Positions 7,915 to 20,378 of a DNA stretch of 64,000 nt are shown piece by piece; within the stretch, counting starts at the first letter, position 1, and each line of letters starts with the position of its first letter. Where the stretch lies: assembly GCF_009729855.1 (NCBI RefSeq), contig NZ_WODA01000002.1:403630-467629 (forward strand), given 5' to 3'. The translations under genes were made by a program, and so were the position numbers. The notes beneath the pieces are model-generated. The model saw only the letters and a program-made list of their open reading frames with translations. It was not told the origin of the DNA and made no database searches. The stretch is from Agromyces luteolus (GTDB lineage Bacteria > Actinomycetota > Actinomycetes > Actinomycetales > Microbacteriaceae).

Positions 7915-9084
7915 ATGGTCCTGTCCACGCGGGCGACCGAGGCGAGGGATTCGGTCGCGATGGTGACGTCGTTCTTCGCGAGCATCCAGGGGGCGGATGA
8001 CCCGGATGCGCTCGACTTCACGTTCGGCAATCCGCACGAGATGCCGCTGTACGGGCTGACCGAAGCCATGCGGACGCAGCTCGAGCCGAGGTCGGTCGAC
8101 TGGTTCGCGTACAAGACCAGTGAGGCCGCAGCGCAGGAGGCAGTGGCATCCGGACTTCGACGCGAACTCGGCCTCGACTTCGAGCCGGCCGACATCGCGA
8201 TGACGCAGGGCGCATTCGGTGCGATCTCACTCGCGCTCGCGCTGCTGACGGATGCCGGCGACGAGGTCGTCATCCCCGTGCCGGGGTGGTTCTGCTACGC
8301 CCCGATGCTTCATGCGAGGAACCTGGTGCCGGTTGGCGCCCCGCTCGCGCCCGCCGACTTCAGCCTCGACGTCGACGAGATCGCCCGGGCGATCACGCCG
8401 CGGACGCGCCTCGTGATCGTGAACTCACCGGCCAACCCGACCGGGCGCGTCTACCCGAAGGAGACGTGGGACGCGCTCGCGGAAGCGCTCGACGAGGCAT
8501 CCCGCCGCCACGGCCGCCGCATCTGGCTGCTGTCGGACGAGCCGTACCGACGCATCCGCTTCGACGGGATCGGCTTCGCGAGCCCGGCGGGCTCGTACCC
8601 GTGGACGCTCATCGACTACAGCTACGGCAAGGTGCTGCTGGCCCCGGGCCAGCGCCTCGGCTATCTCGCCATCTCGCCGCTGCTCGAGCCCGCCGAGCGA
8701 AGCGCGCTGCGCGAGGCGTGCATGCCCTTGCAGCTCGCGATCGGGTGGGGCTTCCCGGACGCCCTGATGCAGTACTCGGTGCCCGCACTCGAGTCCGTGT
8801 CGATCGACCTGGCCGAGCTGACGCGGAAGCGCGACCGCATGTTCGGAGCGCTGCACGCGGCCGGGTACACGCTGACGAAGCCCGAGGGCACGTTCTACCT
8901 CTGGGGCCGGGCGCCGGGCGGGGACGCCGTCGCGTTCTGCGGGGCTCTTGCCGAGCAGGGCGTGTTCCTGATGCCGGGCACGCTGTTCGACCAGCCGGCG
9001 CACTTCCGGATCTCGCTCACCGCGACCATGGACACGATCGACCGGGCGCTGCCGGTGATCGAGGAGGCGGCTGACGGGGCCTGA
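7915..9084 (+). CDS. Class I/II PLP-dependent aminotransferase
   Basis: 389-residue cytosolic aminotransferase of fold type I. Motifs: NSPANPTGRVY (substrate/PLP-binding Asn), LSDEPYRRIRF (Asp that pairs with the PLP ring nitrogen), the Schiff-base lysine at about residue 239 in YSYGKVLLAPGQRLGY and HFRISLTAT near the end. The exact amino-acid substrate cannot be read from the sequence. ATG 7915 is chosen because GGAAGG lies 8 nt upstream; GTG 7885 is in frame but lacks this support. It converges on the flavin oxidase gene, whose stop is only 6 nt away. Confidence 0.88.
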   Translation: MVLSTRATEARDSVAMVTSFFASIQGADDPDALDFTFGNPHEMPLYGLTEAMRTQLEPRSVDWFAYKTSEAAAQEAVASGLRRELGLDFEPADIAMTQGAFGAISLALALLTDAGDEVVIPVPGWFCYAPMLHARNLVPVGAPLAPADFSLDVDEIARAITPRTRLVIVNSPANPTGRVYPKETWDALAEALDEASRRHGRRIWLLSDEPYRRIRFDGIGFASPAGSYPWTLIDYSYGKVLLAPGQRLGYLAISPLLEPAERSALREACMPLQLAIGWGFPDALMQYSVPALESVSIDLAELTRKRDRMFGALHAAGYTLTKPEGTFYLWGRAPGGDAVAFCGALAEQGVFLMPGTLFDQPAHFRISLTATMDTIDRALPVIEEAADGA

Positions 9085-9090
9085 GGCCGA

Positions 9091-10413
9091 TCACGACCCG
9101 GTGTCGCCGTGCGCACCGAGCAGGTCGCGCACCACGGCCCGACCGACGCGGTCGCCCGAGACGAGTGCGCCTTGGATCGACGCCGTGTCGCGGTGATCGC
9201 CCCCGACGTAGCGGCCGTCGCCGAGCCGCGCCGGACGACGAGTGCTGAGCGGCGGGAGTTGCGCCGGGAGCGCGTCGTGCAGGTCGTCGCGTCGGAGCAG
9301 CGTCCAGCGCGAGGCATCCGTCGCCCAGATCTCGCCGAGCTGGCGGCGCACGTCGGTCTCCGCGGGGGCCGCGGCGGGGTCGCTGCGCGCGGCGGCGGGC
9401 AGGAGGTTCGTCGCCGCGACCAGGTGCATGCCCGGCGGCGCCGAGTCGGGCACCGTGTGCGAGAGCACCACCGCGTTCACGACCGGGCCGGCACGGCGGC
9501 CGTCGACCGCGAGCATCGCGGACGTCGTCGGCGCCTCGGCGGTCGCGAACCACCACGTCTGCAGGCCGCGGGTCGGCGGCGCGGGCACGTCGGCGAGACG
9601 GGTCACGGCCTCGGGTCCGACGGCGACGACCACGGCGGATGCCTCGACGACGCCGCCGCTCGCGAACTCGACCCTGATGCGCCGCCCGCGCCCCGTCGCC
9701 GCGCCGCCGCTCCGCACCCGGACCACCTCCGCGCCCGTGCGCACCCGCGCGCCCGCGGCGCGCGCGACGTCGGCGAGCTGCGCCGGGAGCGCACCGATGC
9801 CCGCGGCGGGCAGGCCCGGGCGCCCGAGCGCGAACATGCGCACGAGCAGGCGCGCGAACGCATCGGAGGTCTCGCCGCGATCGTCGGCGAGGACGCCGGC
9901 GAGGAAGGGCTCGAGCACCTCCGTGCGAAGCGGGCCGCGAAGCCCGACACGGTCCCACGCCTCGGCGAGCGTGCGGTCGGGTCCCGCGATGACCGAGCGC
10001 GGTCTCGCGATCGCCGGCGCGAGCCACCGCGTCAGGGCGGCGAGGTCGCGCGGTGCCGCGAGCCCGCTCCGAAGCGTGGCCGGCAGGAGGCCCGGATGCC
10101 GCAACGGGTGCGCGAGCACCGCGACATCCGCCCGCCCGTCGCGGCGCACCTCGACGCCGACCGGGAACCTCCGCAGGTCGAGGGCCTCGATGTCGACCCA
10201 GCGGTGGACCGCGGGATACGCCGGGTTCAGCACCTGGAAGCCGCGGTCGAGCCGGAACCCGTCGACCTCGTCGGTCCGCTGGCGACCGCCGACCGCGTCG
10301 GCGGCCTCCAGCACGGTCACTCCCAGGCCGGATGACGCGACCCGGGCCGCGCAGCGCAGGCCGGCGAGGCCGGCGCCCACGATCACGACGTCCGTCTCGT
10401 CCGATGCCTCCAC
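9091..10413 (-). CDS. FAD-dependent amine oxidase-type oxidoreductase
   Basis: About 440 residues. The N-terminal Rossmann motif VVIVGAGLAGLRCAARVAS and the GGR.RT stretch (AVGGRQRTDEVDGFRLD) are typical of the flavin amine oxidase/phytoene desaturase-like superfamily. The C-terminal FAD-binding part has GRYVGGDHRDTASIQGALVSGDRVG. The substrate is unknown. GTG 10413 is used because the longer open frame would run into dgdA; this start lies 28 nt after the dgdA stop, so the two genes probably form an operon (dgdA first). Homologues of this type are usually annotated simply as NAD(P)/FAD-dependent oxidoreductase. Confidence 0.8.
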   Translation of the reverse strand: MEASDETDVVIVGAGLAGLRCAARVASSGLGVTVLEAADAVGGRQRTDEVDGFRLDRGFQVLNPAYPAVHRWVDIEALDLRRFPVGVEVRRDGRADVAVLAHPLRHPGLLPATLRSGLAAPRDLAALTRWLAPAIARPRSVIAGPDRTLAEAWDRVGLRGPLRTEVLEPFLAGVLADDRGETSDAFARLLVRMFALGRPGLPAAGIGALPAQLADVARAAGARVRTGAEVVRVRSGGAATGRGRRIRVEFASGGVVEASAVVVAVGPEAVTRLADVPAPPTRGLQTWWFATAEAPTTSAMLAVDGRRAGPVVNAVVLSHTVPDSAPPGMHLVAATNLLPAAARSDPAAAPAETDVRRQLGEIWATDASRWTLLRRDDLHDALPAQLPPLSTRRPARLGDGRYVGGDHRDTASIQGALVSGDRVGRAVVRDLLGAHGDTGS

Positions 10414-10441
10414 CGCCGTGCCGCCCCTCGGTCCGCCGTGC

Positions 10442-13912
<3,471 letters not shown>

Positions 13913-13936
13913 CGGCCGGCGCCGCTCGCGGTGCGC

Positions 13937-14653
13937 TCAGGCCCCGTAGCTGCGGGACACCGCGCGCGCCGCGGCGGTGAGCCGCGCCGCGATCTCGGCC
14001 TCGGGTCGCGGCATCGAGACGTGGATCACCGCGATCGCGGCCGGCGGCTGACCGGGCAGCGTGAGCGGCACGGCGACCGACCGGAGCGAGGGCACGACCT
14101 CGTCGTGGCTCAGCGCGTAGCCGCGGGCGCGGCTCTCGGCGACCTCGGCGCGCAGCGCGTCGGGCACCTCGACCGGCCAGGAGCTCTCCGGCATGGCGAG
14201 CAGGATCGCCTTGCCGGGGCCGCCGCGCGTGATCGGATGCCGGTGACCGGGGCGGTACGAGACGACGGTCATCGTCTGCCTCGGCGCGGCGCTGAGCAGG
14301 GTGACCGCCTCCTCGTTGTCGGCGAGCACCGCGATGAGGCAGGTCATGCCGAGCTCGTTCGCGACCTCGGTGAGCTCGGGCAGCGCGACCTGCTGCAGGT
14401 CGCGGGCGACGCCCGCGGCGAGGGCGGCGAGTCCGGTGCCGAGCGCGAGGCGGCCCGCTGCGTCGCGGGTGACGAGCGTGTGCTCCTCGAGCGTGCGGAC
14501 GAGCCGGTAGGCGACCGAGCGATGCACGCCGAGCGCCGCGGCGACCTCGTCGATCGTGAGGTTGCGGTCGGCGTCGGCGAGCACCTCGAGCACGCGGATG
14601 CCTCGGCTGAGCGTCTGCGATCCGGCCGGTGCGGCCGGCTTCGCTGCGTCCAC
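13937..14653 (-). CDS. IclR-family transcriptional regulator
   Basis: 238 residues. The N-terminal winged helix-turn-helix (RGIRVLEVLADADRNLTIDE, HRSVAYRLVRTLEEH) and the C-terminal effector-binding domain (GMTCLIAVL, PITRGGPGKAILLAMP, IAVIHVSMP) are clear. GTG 14653 is chosen because GGAGG lies 6 nt upstream. IclR proteins often regulate adjacent aromatic or amino-acid catabolic genes. Here the gene is tail-to-tail with the aromatic hydroxylase, and a half-site like the upstream operator precedes it, suggesting control of that locus and of itself. Confidence 0.9.
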   Translation of the reverse strand: MDAAKPAAPAGSQTLSRGIRVLEVLADADRNLTIDEVAAALGVHRSVAYRLVRTLEEHTLVTRDAAGRLALGTGLAALAAGVARDLQQVALPELTEVANELGMTCLIAVLADNEEAVTLLSAAPRQTMTVVSYRPGHRHPITRGGPGKAILLAMPESSWPVEVPDALRAEVAESRARGYALSHDEVVPSLRSVAVPLTLPGQPPAAIAVIHVSMPRPEAEIAARLTAAARAVSRSYGA

Positions 14654-14703
14654 GTCGATCCTCCGACCTTCGATGGCCCGAGCGGATGCCGCGGGCACTC
14701 GGT

Positions 14704-14714
14704 CGATAGTAGAA
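14704..14714. promoter_or_regulatory. Operator half-site upstream of the IclR gene
   Basis: CGATAGTAGAA differs at one position from the left arm of the palindrome at 11883-11911. It lies about 50 nt upstream of the regulator start. A matching second arm at the same spacing is not visible. Confidence 0.4.
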
Positions 14715-14755
14715 CGCGTCGCACGGAATCCGAACGGCCATCGGCCTCCCGCGAG

Positions 14756-14761
14756 TAGGCT
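14756..14761 (+). promoter_or_regulatory. Putative -10 box for a leaderless cyclase mRNA
   Basis: TAGGCT ends 7 nt before the GTG start at 14769, and no ribosome-binding site precedes that start. Confidence 0.45.
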
Positions 14762-14768
14762 GGCCCGC

Positions 14769-15962
14769 GTGAGCGGGTTCTCACGCGAGGAGGCGGCCGA
14801 GCGCGCCGGGGTCGACGTGCCCTACGTCGACCGTCTGGTGCGACTCGGCATCGTCGTGCCCGAGCGTGATCGCTTCTCGGCCGGCGACGTGCGCCGCATG
14901 CTCATGGCGCGTTCCCTCGAGGACGCCGCGATCCCACTCGAGCGTCTCGCGGTGGCGATCGAGCACGGCGCGGTCTCGCTCGGGTTCTTCGACGCCGCGG
15001 CGTACGAGCGGTTCGCCCCGCTCTCCGGCGAGTCGTTCCAGCAGGTCAGCGAGCGCACCGGGGTGCCGCTCGACCTCCTCACGACGATCCGGGAGTCGAT
15101 CGGATCGCCGCTGCCGTCGCCCGACGACCTCATGCGAGAGGACGAGATGGCCGTCGTGCCGTTCCTCGAGCTGCAGATCGCCGAGGGCTTCCGGCCGACG
15201 GCCATCGAGCGCCTCCTGCGGGTCCAGGGCGAGAGCACGCGCCGGATGGCGGATGCCGAGGGTGCGTGGTGGAACTCCGAGGTGGTCGAGCCGGCGATCG
15301 CCGCCGGGAGGTCGGCCGACGAGATCGCGAACCCGGAGTTCGCCGATCGGAGTGCGCCGCTCGCGGAGCGGGCGATGCTCGGGCTCTACCACGCGCAGCA
15401 GGCGCGCGCGTGGACCTCGAACATCATCGAGGGCTTCGAGGTGCTCCTCTCGAGAGCCGGCATCCACAGCCACCTCGAGCGCCCGCCCGCGATCTGCTTC
15501 TTCGACATCACGGGCTACACCCGGCTCACCCAGGAGCGCGGCGACGAGGCCGCCGCCGACCTGGCCTCCACCCTCGCGCGTCTCGTGCAGCGCGGGTCGG
15601 TCCGCCACGGCGGCAAGCCGATCAAGTGGCTCGGCGACGGCGTGATGTTCCACTTCCGCGATCCCGGACCCGCCGTCCGGGCCGGGCTCGAGATGGTCGA
15701 CGAGCTGACGACCGCCGGCCTGCCGCCGGCCCACGTCGGCCTGCACACCGGACCGGTCCTGTTCCAGCAGGGCGACTACTTCGGCCAGACCGTCAACCTC
15801 GCGTCGCGCATCGCGGACTACGCGAGACCCGGCGAGGTGCTCGTGACGGAGGCGGTCGCCGCGGCCGGTGACGAGGAGGGCATCGTCTTCCGCGACGTCG
15901 GCCCGGCGGAGCTCAAGGGCGTGTCCGAGTCGATGCACCTCTTCCGGGCCGAGTTCGCCTGA
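14769..15962 (+). CDS. MerR-like HTH domain fused to class III adenylyl/guanylyl cyclase
   Basis: About 397 residues. Residues 1-65 look like a MerR-type DNA-binding helix-turn-helix (FSREEAAERAGVDVPYVDRLVRLG, then FSAGDVRRMLMARSLED). A helical linker follows. The C-terminal class III cyclase domain has the first metal Asp at about D246 (FFDITGYTRL), substrate Lys and second Asp in IKWLGDGVMF (about D290), and transition-state Asn/Arg in GQTVNLASRIADYARPGEV. It is therefore expected to be catalytically competent and to make a cyclic nucleotide, most likely cAMP. GTG 14769 is the chosen start; the frame is open upstream only as a shadow of the divergent IclR gene. Confidence 0.85.
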   Translation: MSGFSREEAAERAGVDVPYVDRLVRLGIVVPERDRFSAGDVRRMLMARSLEDAAIPLERLAVAIEHGAVSLGFFDAAAYERFAPLSGESFQQVSERTGVPLDLLTTIRESIGSPLPSPDDLMREDEMAVVPFLELQIAEGFRPTAIERLLRVQGESTRRMADAEGAWWNSEVVEPAIAAGRSADEIANPEFADRSAPLAERAMLGLYHAQQARAWTSNIIEGFEVLLSRAGIHSHLERPPAICFFDITGYTRLTQERGDEAAADLASTLARLVQRGSVRHGGKPIKWLGDGVMFHFRDPGPAVRAGLEMVDELTTAGLPPAHVGLHTGPVLFQQGDYFGQTVNLASRIADYARPGEVLVTEAVAAAGDEEGIVFRDVGPAELKGVSESMHLFRAEFA

Positions 15963-16035
15963 GGTCGCTCACCCGTACGCCGCGAGCGGCGTGCGCGACC
16001 CTGCTTTCCGATTCGCGAAAGAATGCCCGGTCTTT

Positions 16036-16060
16036 CCATGTCACGGGCCGTGAAACATGG
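16036..16060. promoter_or_regulatory. Palindrome upstream of pntA
   Basis: CCATGTCACGG and CCGTGAAACATGG form an inverted repeat with a 2-nt bulge. It lies 22 nt upstream of a -10-like TAAAGT (16082-16087) in the 241-bp spacer before pntA. It could be an operator or a terminator of the cyclase gene. Confidence 0.35.
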
Positions 16061-16203
16061 AGTCACCGGCATCCGTGGACCTAAAGTGATCGCGTGCAGC
16101 ACCGTCGCCGCTCCGGCCCCCACCGGACGACGGGCTCGCACGGACCCGTCCACGAGGTGCCGCATCGCATCGACTGACGGTCGAGCGATGAGAGGGAGTA
16201 CGC

Positions 16204-17766
16204 ATGACGCGCATCGGCGTCGTCACCGAGCAGGGCTCGGAGACCCGGGTCGCCGCCACGCCGGCGACCGTGAAGCAGTTGATCGGCCTCGGCTACGAGG
16301 TCGTCGTCGAGGCCGGCGCGGGCGCGCGCTCGTCGTTCCCCGACGAGGCCTACGACATCGCCGGAGCGGGGATCGTGACCCGCGAAGCCGCGTTCGCGAG
16401 CGAGATCGTCCTCAAGGTGAACCCGCCCGCGCCAGACGAGATCGCAGCGCTGTCGCCCGGGACCACGCTCATCGGGCTCCTCAGCCCCGCGCTCCGCCCC
16501 GACCTGATCGAGGCGCTCGCCGCCCGCGGCGTCACGGCTCTCGCGCTCGACGCGGTGCCGCGCATCTCGCGCGCGCAGTCGATGGACGTGCTGAGCTCGA
16601 TGGCGAACATCGCCGGCTACCGGGCCGTCGTCGAGGCCGCGCACGAGTTCGGCCGCTTCTTCACCGGCCAGGTCACCGCGGCGGGCAAGGTGCCGCCCGC
16701 GAAGGTGCTCGTGGCCGGTGCGGGCGTCGCCGGGCTCGCGGCGATCGGCGCGGCATCCAGCCTCGGCGCCATCGTGCGCGCGACCGACCCGCGCCCCGAG
16801 GTCGCCGACCAGGTCAAGTCCATCGGCGGCGAGTACCTGAAGGTCGAGGTCGCCGTCGAGCAGTCGACCGACGGGTACGCGAAGGCGACGAGCGAGGCGT
16901 ACGACAAGCGCGCTGCCGAGATCTACTCGGAGCAGGCGCGCGAGGTCGACATCATCGTCACGACCGCGCTCATCCCGGGTCGCCCGGCGCCACGGCTGAT
17001 CACGGCGGCGGACGTCGCGAGCATGAAGCCGGGCAGCGTGATCGTCGACATGGCCGCGGGCCAGGGCGGCAACGTCGAGGGCTCGGTCGCGGGCGAGCGC
17101 ACGGTCACGCCGAACGGCGTCATCATCCTGGGCTACACCGACCTCGCCTCGCGCCTGCCCGCGCAGGCGTCGCAGCTCTACGGCACGAACCTCGTGAACC
17201 TCGTGAAGCTCCTGACGCCCGGCAAGGACGGGGAGCTCGTCATCGACTTCGACGACGTCGTGCAGCGCGCGGTGACCGTCGTGCGCGACGGCGAGACGAC
17301 GTGGCCGCCGCCGCCCGTGCAGGTCTCGGCGGCCCCGGCGCCGGCCGTTCCGGGCGGGGCGGATGCCGCGGCATCCGCCGCAGGCCCGAAGCCCAAGCGC
17401 CAGCTCTCCCCCGCCCGCCGCGCGGCCCTCATCGGCCTCGGGATCGCCGGGCTGTTCCTGCTCAACGCCTTCGCGCCCCAGCCGCTCCCGCAGCACATCA
17501 CGGTCTTCGTGCTCGCGGTCGTCGCGGGCTTCTACGTGATCAGCAAGGTCGCCCACGCGTTGCACACCCCGCTCATGAGCGTCACCAACGCGATCTCGGG
17601 CATCATCATCGTCGGCGCGATCGTGCAGGTCACGAGCGAGGTCCTCGCGGTGCAGGTCCTCGCGTCGGTCGCCATCCTGATCGCCAGCATCAACGTCTTC
17701 GGCGGGTTCGCGGTGACCCGGCGAATGCTCTCCATGTTCGCCAAGGGCGACCGGGCGAGCAGCTGA
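16204..17766 (+). CDS. pntA: NAD(P) transhydrogenase subunit alpha
   Basis: 520 residues. With PntB it forms the membrane proton-translocating transhydrogenase that reduces NADP+ with NADH. The N-terminal NAD-binding dI domain ([21 protein letters not shown], then [19 protein letters not shown] and [13 protein letters not shown]) covers about residues 1-370. Four membrane helices follow an Ala/Pro linker ([60 protein letters not shown]). Thus the two alpha polypeptides that are separate in some bacteria are joined here, as in E. coli. GAGGGAG lies just upstream of the ATG. pntB follows after 35 nt. Confidence 0.95.
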   Translation: MTRIGVVTEQGSETRVAATPATVKQLIGLGYEVVVEAGAGARSSFPDEAYDIAGAGIVTREAAFASEIVLKVNPPAPDEIAALSPGTTLIGLLSPALRPDLIEALAARGVTALALDAVPRISRAQSMDVLSSMANIAGYRAVVEAAHEFGRFFTGQVTAAGKVPPAKVLVAGAGVAGLAAIGAASSLGAIVRATDPRPEVADQVKSIGGEYLKVEVAVEQSTDGYAKATSEAYDKRAAEIYSEQAREVDIIVTTALIPGRPAPRLITAADVASMKPGSVIVDMAAGQGGNVEGSVAGERTVTPNGVIILGYTDLASRLPAQASQLYGTNLVNLVKLLTPGKDGELVIDFDDVVQRAVTVVRDGETTWPPPPVQVSAAPAPAVPGGADAAASAAGPKPKRQLSPARRAALIGLGIAGLFLLNAFAPQPLPQHITVFVLAVVAGFYVISKVAHALHTPLMSVTNAISGIIIVGAIVQVTSEVLAVQVLASVAILIASINVFGGFAVTRRMLSMFAKGDRASS

Positions 17767-17801
17767 CCGCGGAACCGAAGACGTCATCGAGGAGCCCCCT
17801 G

Positions 17802-19214
17802 TTGCCTGAGACCCTGACCCCCGAATCGATCGCCGGCGCCGCGTACATCGTCGCGGCCCTGTTGTTCATCCTCAGCCTCGCCGGGCTGAGCCGCCACGAG
17901 ACCGCACGAGCCGGTGTCGGCTACGGCATCGCCGGCATGACCATCGCCCTGGTCGCCACCGTATGGGTGACGTTCCAGGGCGCATGGGACGAGCCCGGCA
18001 CGCTGCTCGGCCTCGGCCTGCTCGTCGTCACCGTGCTGATCGGCGGCTCGATCGGCCTGTGGCGGGCCCGCATCGTCGAGATGACGGGCATGCCCGAGCT
18101 GATCGCGCTGCTGCACAGCTTCGTCGGCCTCGCGGCCGTGATCGTCGGCTGGAACGGCCACCTCGACCCGCCCGCGCTGGAGGGGTCGCTCGCCGACATC
18201 CACCACGCCGAGGTCTTCATCGGCATCTTCATCGGCGGCGTGACCTTCACGGGCTCGATCGTGGCGTTCCTGAAGCTCTCGGCGCGGATGAAGTCGGCCC
18301 CGCTCGTGCTCCCGGGCAAGAACGTGCTCAACCTGGGCGCCCTCGTCGTGTTCGTGGGCCTCACCGTCTGGTACGTCATGGACTCGCAGCTCTGGCTGCT
18401 GGTCCTGGTGACGGCGCTCGCGTTCGCGCTCGGCTGGCACCTCGTCGCCTCCATCGGCGGCGGCGACATGCCCGTCGTCATCTCGATGCTGAACAGCTAC
18501 TCGGGCTGGGCGGCGGCCGCGGCGGGCTTCCTGCTGAACAACGACCTGCTCATCGTGACCGGCGCACTCGTCGGCTCCTCGGGTGCGTACCTCTCATACA
18601 TCATGTGCAAGGCCATGAACCGTTCGTTCATCTCGGTCATCGCGGGCGGGTTCGGCATCGAGGCGCCCGCGAAGGGCGATACCGACCTCGGCGAGTACAG
18701 CGAGATCCAGGCGCCGGATGCCGCGGAGCTGCTGAAGGGCGCGAGCAGCGTGATCATCACGCCCGGCTACGGCATGGCCGTCGCGCAGGCCCAGTACCCG
18801 GTCGCCGAGCTGACCGCGAAGCTGCGCGAGCGCGGCATCGACGTGCGGTTCGGCATCCACCCCGTCGCCGGCCGGCTGCCCGGGCACATGAACGTGCTGC
18901 TCGCCGAGGCGAAGGTGCCCTACGACATCGTCGAGGAGATGGACGAGATCAACGACGACCTGGCGGCCACCTCGGTCGTGCTCGTCATCGGCGCGAACGA
19001 CACCGTGAACCCCGCCGCGGCCGAGGATCCGGGCAGCCCGATCGCAGGCATGCCGGTGCTGCGGGTCTGGGAGGCCGACAACGTCATCGTGTTCAAGCGC
19101 TCGATGTCGACCGGCTACGCCGGCGTGCAGAATCCGCTGTTCTTCCGCGACAACGCGCAGATGCTCTTCGGCGACGCCAAGGAGCGTGTGGAGGACATCC
19201 TGAAGTCGCTCTGA
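17802..19214 (+). CDS. pntB: NAD(P) transhydrogenase subunit beta
   Basis: 470 residues. The N-terminal two thirds are membrane helices ([21 protein letters not shown] onwards, [18 protein letters not shown]). The C-terminal dIII NADP-binding domain has [54 protein letters not shown] and [17 protein letters not shown]. The TTG start at 17802 is decided by GAGGAG at 7-nt spacing, since no ATG or GTG gives the expected N-terminus [17 protein letters not shown]. It forms an operon with pntA. Confidence 0.94.
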   Translation: MPETLTPESIAGAAYIVAALLFILSLAGLSRHETARAGVGYGIAGMTIALVATVWVTFQGAWDEPGTLLGLGLLVVTVLIGGSIGLWRARIVEMTGMPELIALLHSFVGLAAVIVGWNGHLDPPALEGSLADIHHAEVFIGIFIGGVTFTGSIVAFLKLSARMKSAPLVLPGKNVLNLGALVVFVGLTVWYVMDSQLWLLVLVTALAFALGWHLVASIGGGDMPVVISMLNSYSGWAAAAAGFLLNNDLLIVTGALVGSSGAYLSYIMCKAMNRSFISVIAGGFGIEAPAKGDTDLGEYSEIQAPDAAELLKGASSVIITPGYGMAVAQAQYPVAELTAKLRERGIDVRFGIHPVAGRLPGHMNVLLAEAKVPYDIVEEMDEINDDLAATSVVLVIGANDTVNPAAAEDPGSPIAGMPVLRVWEADNVIVFKRSMSTGYAGVQNPLFFRDNAQMLFGDAKERVEDILKSL

Positions 19215-19230
19215 CACCGTTCTCGTCTGC

Positions 19231-19254
19231 CCGTCACGCACTCGGCGGTGACGG
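19231..19254 (+). terminator. Hairpin after pntB
   Basis: CCGTCAC (19231-19237) pairs perfectly with GTGACGG (19248-19254) around a 10-nt loop, 17 nt after the pntB stop. Confidence 0.45.
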
Positions 19255-19333
19255 TGGGGTGGCGCAGCGCCCAGCATCCTCTCGACGACGGCGCGCGTAG
19301 GATTGAATGGTTCCCCAGTCGAAAGAGGTCGCC

Positions 19334-19939
19334 GTGGCCGATGCCCGCGATGACGCGCCCGAGCGCGCAGGCGCCTGGCTGCTCCCGGTGACCCGCGGAG
19401 CGCTCGCGATCCTCCCGTCGGTGGTGATCACGTTCTCGCAGGACCACTCGGCGGTGCTCGGCCTCACGGTGTTCGGCTGGTGGGCACTCGTGGCGGGCGT
19501 CGCCGTCGGCGCGCTGTCGGCGCGTCTCGTGGCCGACCGTGCGGCGCGCTGGACCTTCGTCGCGAACGGCGTGATCACGGCCGCTGCGGGCCTCGTCGCC
19601 CTCCAGCTCGCGGGAACCCCCTCGGCCGGTGTCGGCGTCTTCACCTTCACGGTGGCGGTCTGGGCGGCCGTGACCGGGATCCTCGAGCTCTTCGTCGGGA
19701 TCCGCGCGCGCGGGCGCATCGCCGCGGCGCGCGACTGGCTGGCGGTCGGCGGGCTCACCGCCGTGCTGGCCCTCGCATTCGTCCTCCTCCCGCTCGATCC
19801 CGTCACGGCGGTCGGCCTCTTCGGCGCCTACCTCGTCGTGGCCGGCGTGCTGCTCGTGATCGGCGGGTTGTCGTTGAAGTGGGCCGCGGCCGAGCGAACG
19901 GGCTCCGGCGACGCGGCATCCGGATCGGAGCGATCGTGA
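19334..19939 (+). CDS. HdeD/DUF308-like membrane protein
   Basis: About 201 residues with five to six predicted helices (GALAILPSVVITF, VFGWWALVAGVAVGALSARL, VFTFTVAVWAAVTGILELFVGIRAR, GLTAVLALAFVLL, LFGAYLVVAGVLLVIGGL). The repeating Gly/Ala-rich helix pattern and GILELFVGI resemble HdeD/DUF308 proteins. The function is unknown. GTG 19334 is preferred because GAAAGAGG precedes it and a -10-like TAGGAT (19298-19303) would place the transcript start downstream of the alternative ATG at 19307. It overlaps the next gene by 4 nt (GTGA). Confidence 0.7.
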   Translation: MADARDDAPERAGAWLLPVTRGALAILPSVVITFSQDHSAVLGLTVFGWWALVAGVAVGALSARLVADRAARWTFVANGVITAAAGLVALQLAGTPSAGVGVFTFTVAVWAAVTGILELFVGIRARGRIAAARDWLAVGGLTAVLALAFVLLPLDPVTAVGLFGAYLVVAGVLLVIGGLSLKWAAAERTGSGDAASGSERS

Positions 19940-20220
19940 CCAACACCCCCGACGGTGGGTACCGTCCGAGCCGGCGCGACGTGCTGCGCCCCGTCGAGTA
20001 CGTCGGCGGCGCCGCGATCGCGGCGGTCTTCACGGCGTTCATCGTGCTGTTCGGCACGCGCGACTGGACCATCACGCTCATCACCCTCGGCGGCGTCTTC
20101 ATCATCGTGCTGATGGTGCTCGCGCTGCTCTCCATGGCCGTGAAGCCGAACACGGGCGAGCACGGCGACGGCACGGGCGGCGACCCCGAGCGGCGGCCCG
20201 GGGGCGACTCGGCGCACTGA
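19936..20220 (+). CDS. Small two-helix membrane protein
   Basis: 94 residues. The GTG start overlaps the stop of the preceding gene (GTGA), which implies translational coupling. Two membrane helices are visible (EYVGGAAIAAVFTAFIVLFG and ITLGGVFIIVLMVLALLSMA), followed by a short hydrophilic tail rich in Gly, Asp and Arg. Similar small proteins occur downstream of the HdeD-like gene in related bacteria, but no function is recognised. Confidence 0.7.
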   Translation: MTNTPDGGYRPSRRDVLRPVEYVGGAAIAAVFTAFIVLFGTRDWTITLITLGGVFIIVLMVLALLSMAVKPNTGEHGDGTGGDPERRPGGDSAH

Positions 20221-20236
20221 GCGCCATGCGTCGGTC

Positions 20237-20363
20237 GGTGATCGAGTAGCACCGGCGCGAAGCGACGGCGCGTATCGAGATCTCGTGAGGGGTCTCGGTA
20301 CGCTCGCTTCGCGTGCTACTCGACCACCGGTGATGGGCTGCGCTCGCTACTCGACCACCGGTG
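20237..20363. repeat. Inverted repeat with GTCGAGTAGC-type units
   Basis: Left part about 20237-20284 and right part 20291-20328 are imperfect inverted copies: GGTGATCGAGTAGCA, CGCGAAGCGA, CGTATCGAGA against their complements. A further half-unit, GCTACTCGACCACCGGTG, follows at 20346-20363. The repeat fills the 158-bp space between two convergent genes. Such GTCGAGTAGC/GAAGCGAGCGTATCGAGAC elements look like dispersed intergenic palindromes and may also serve as a bidirectional terminator. Confidence 0.7.
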
Positions 20364-20378
20364 GGGCGCGGCGCGGGG

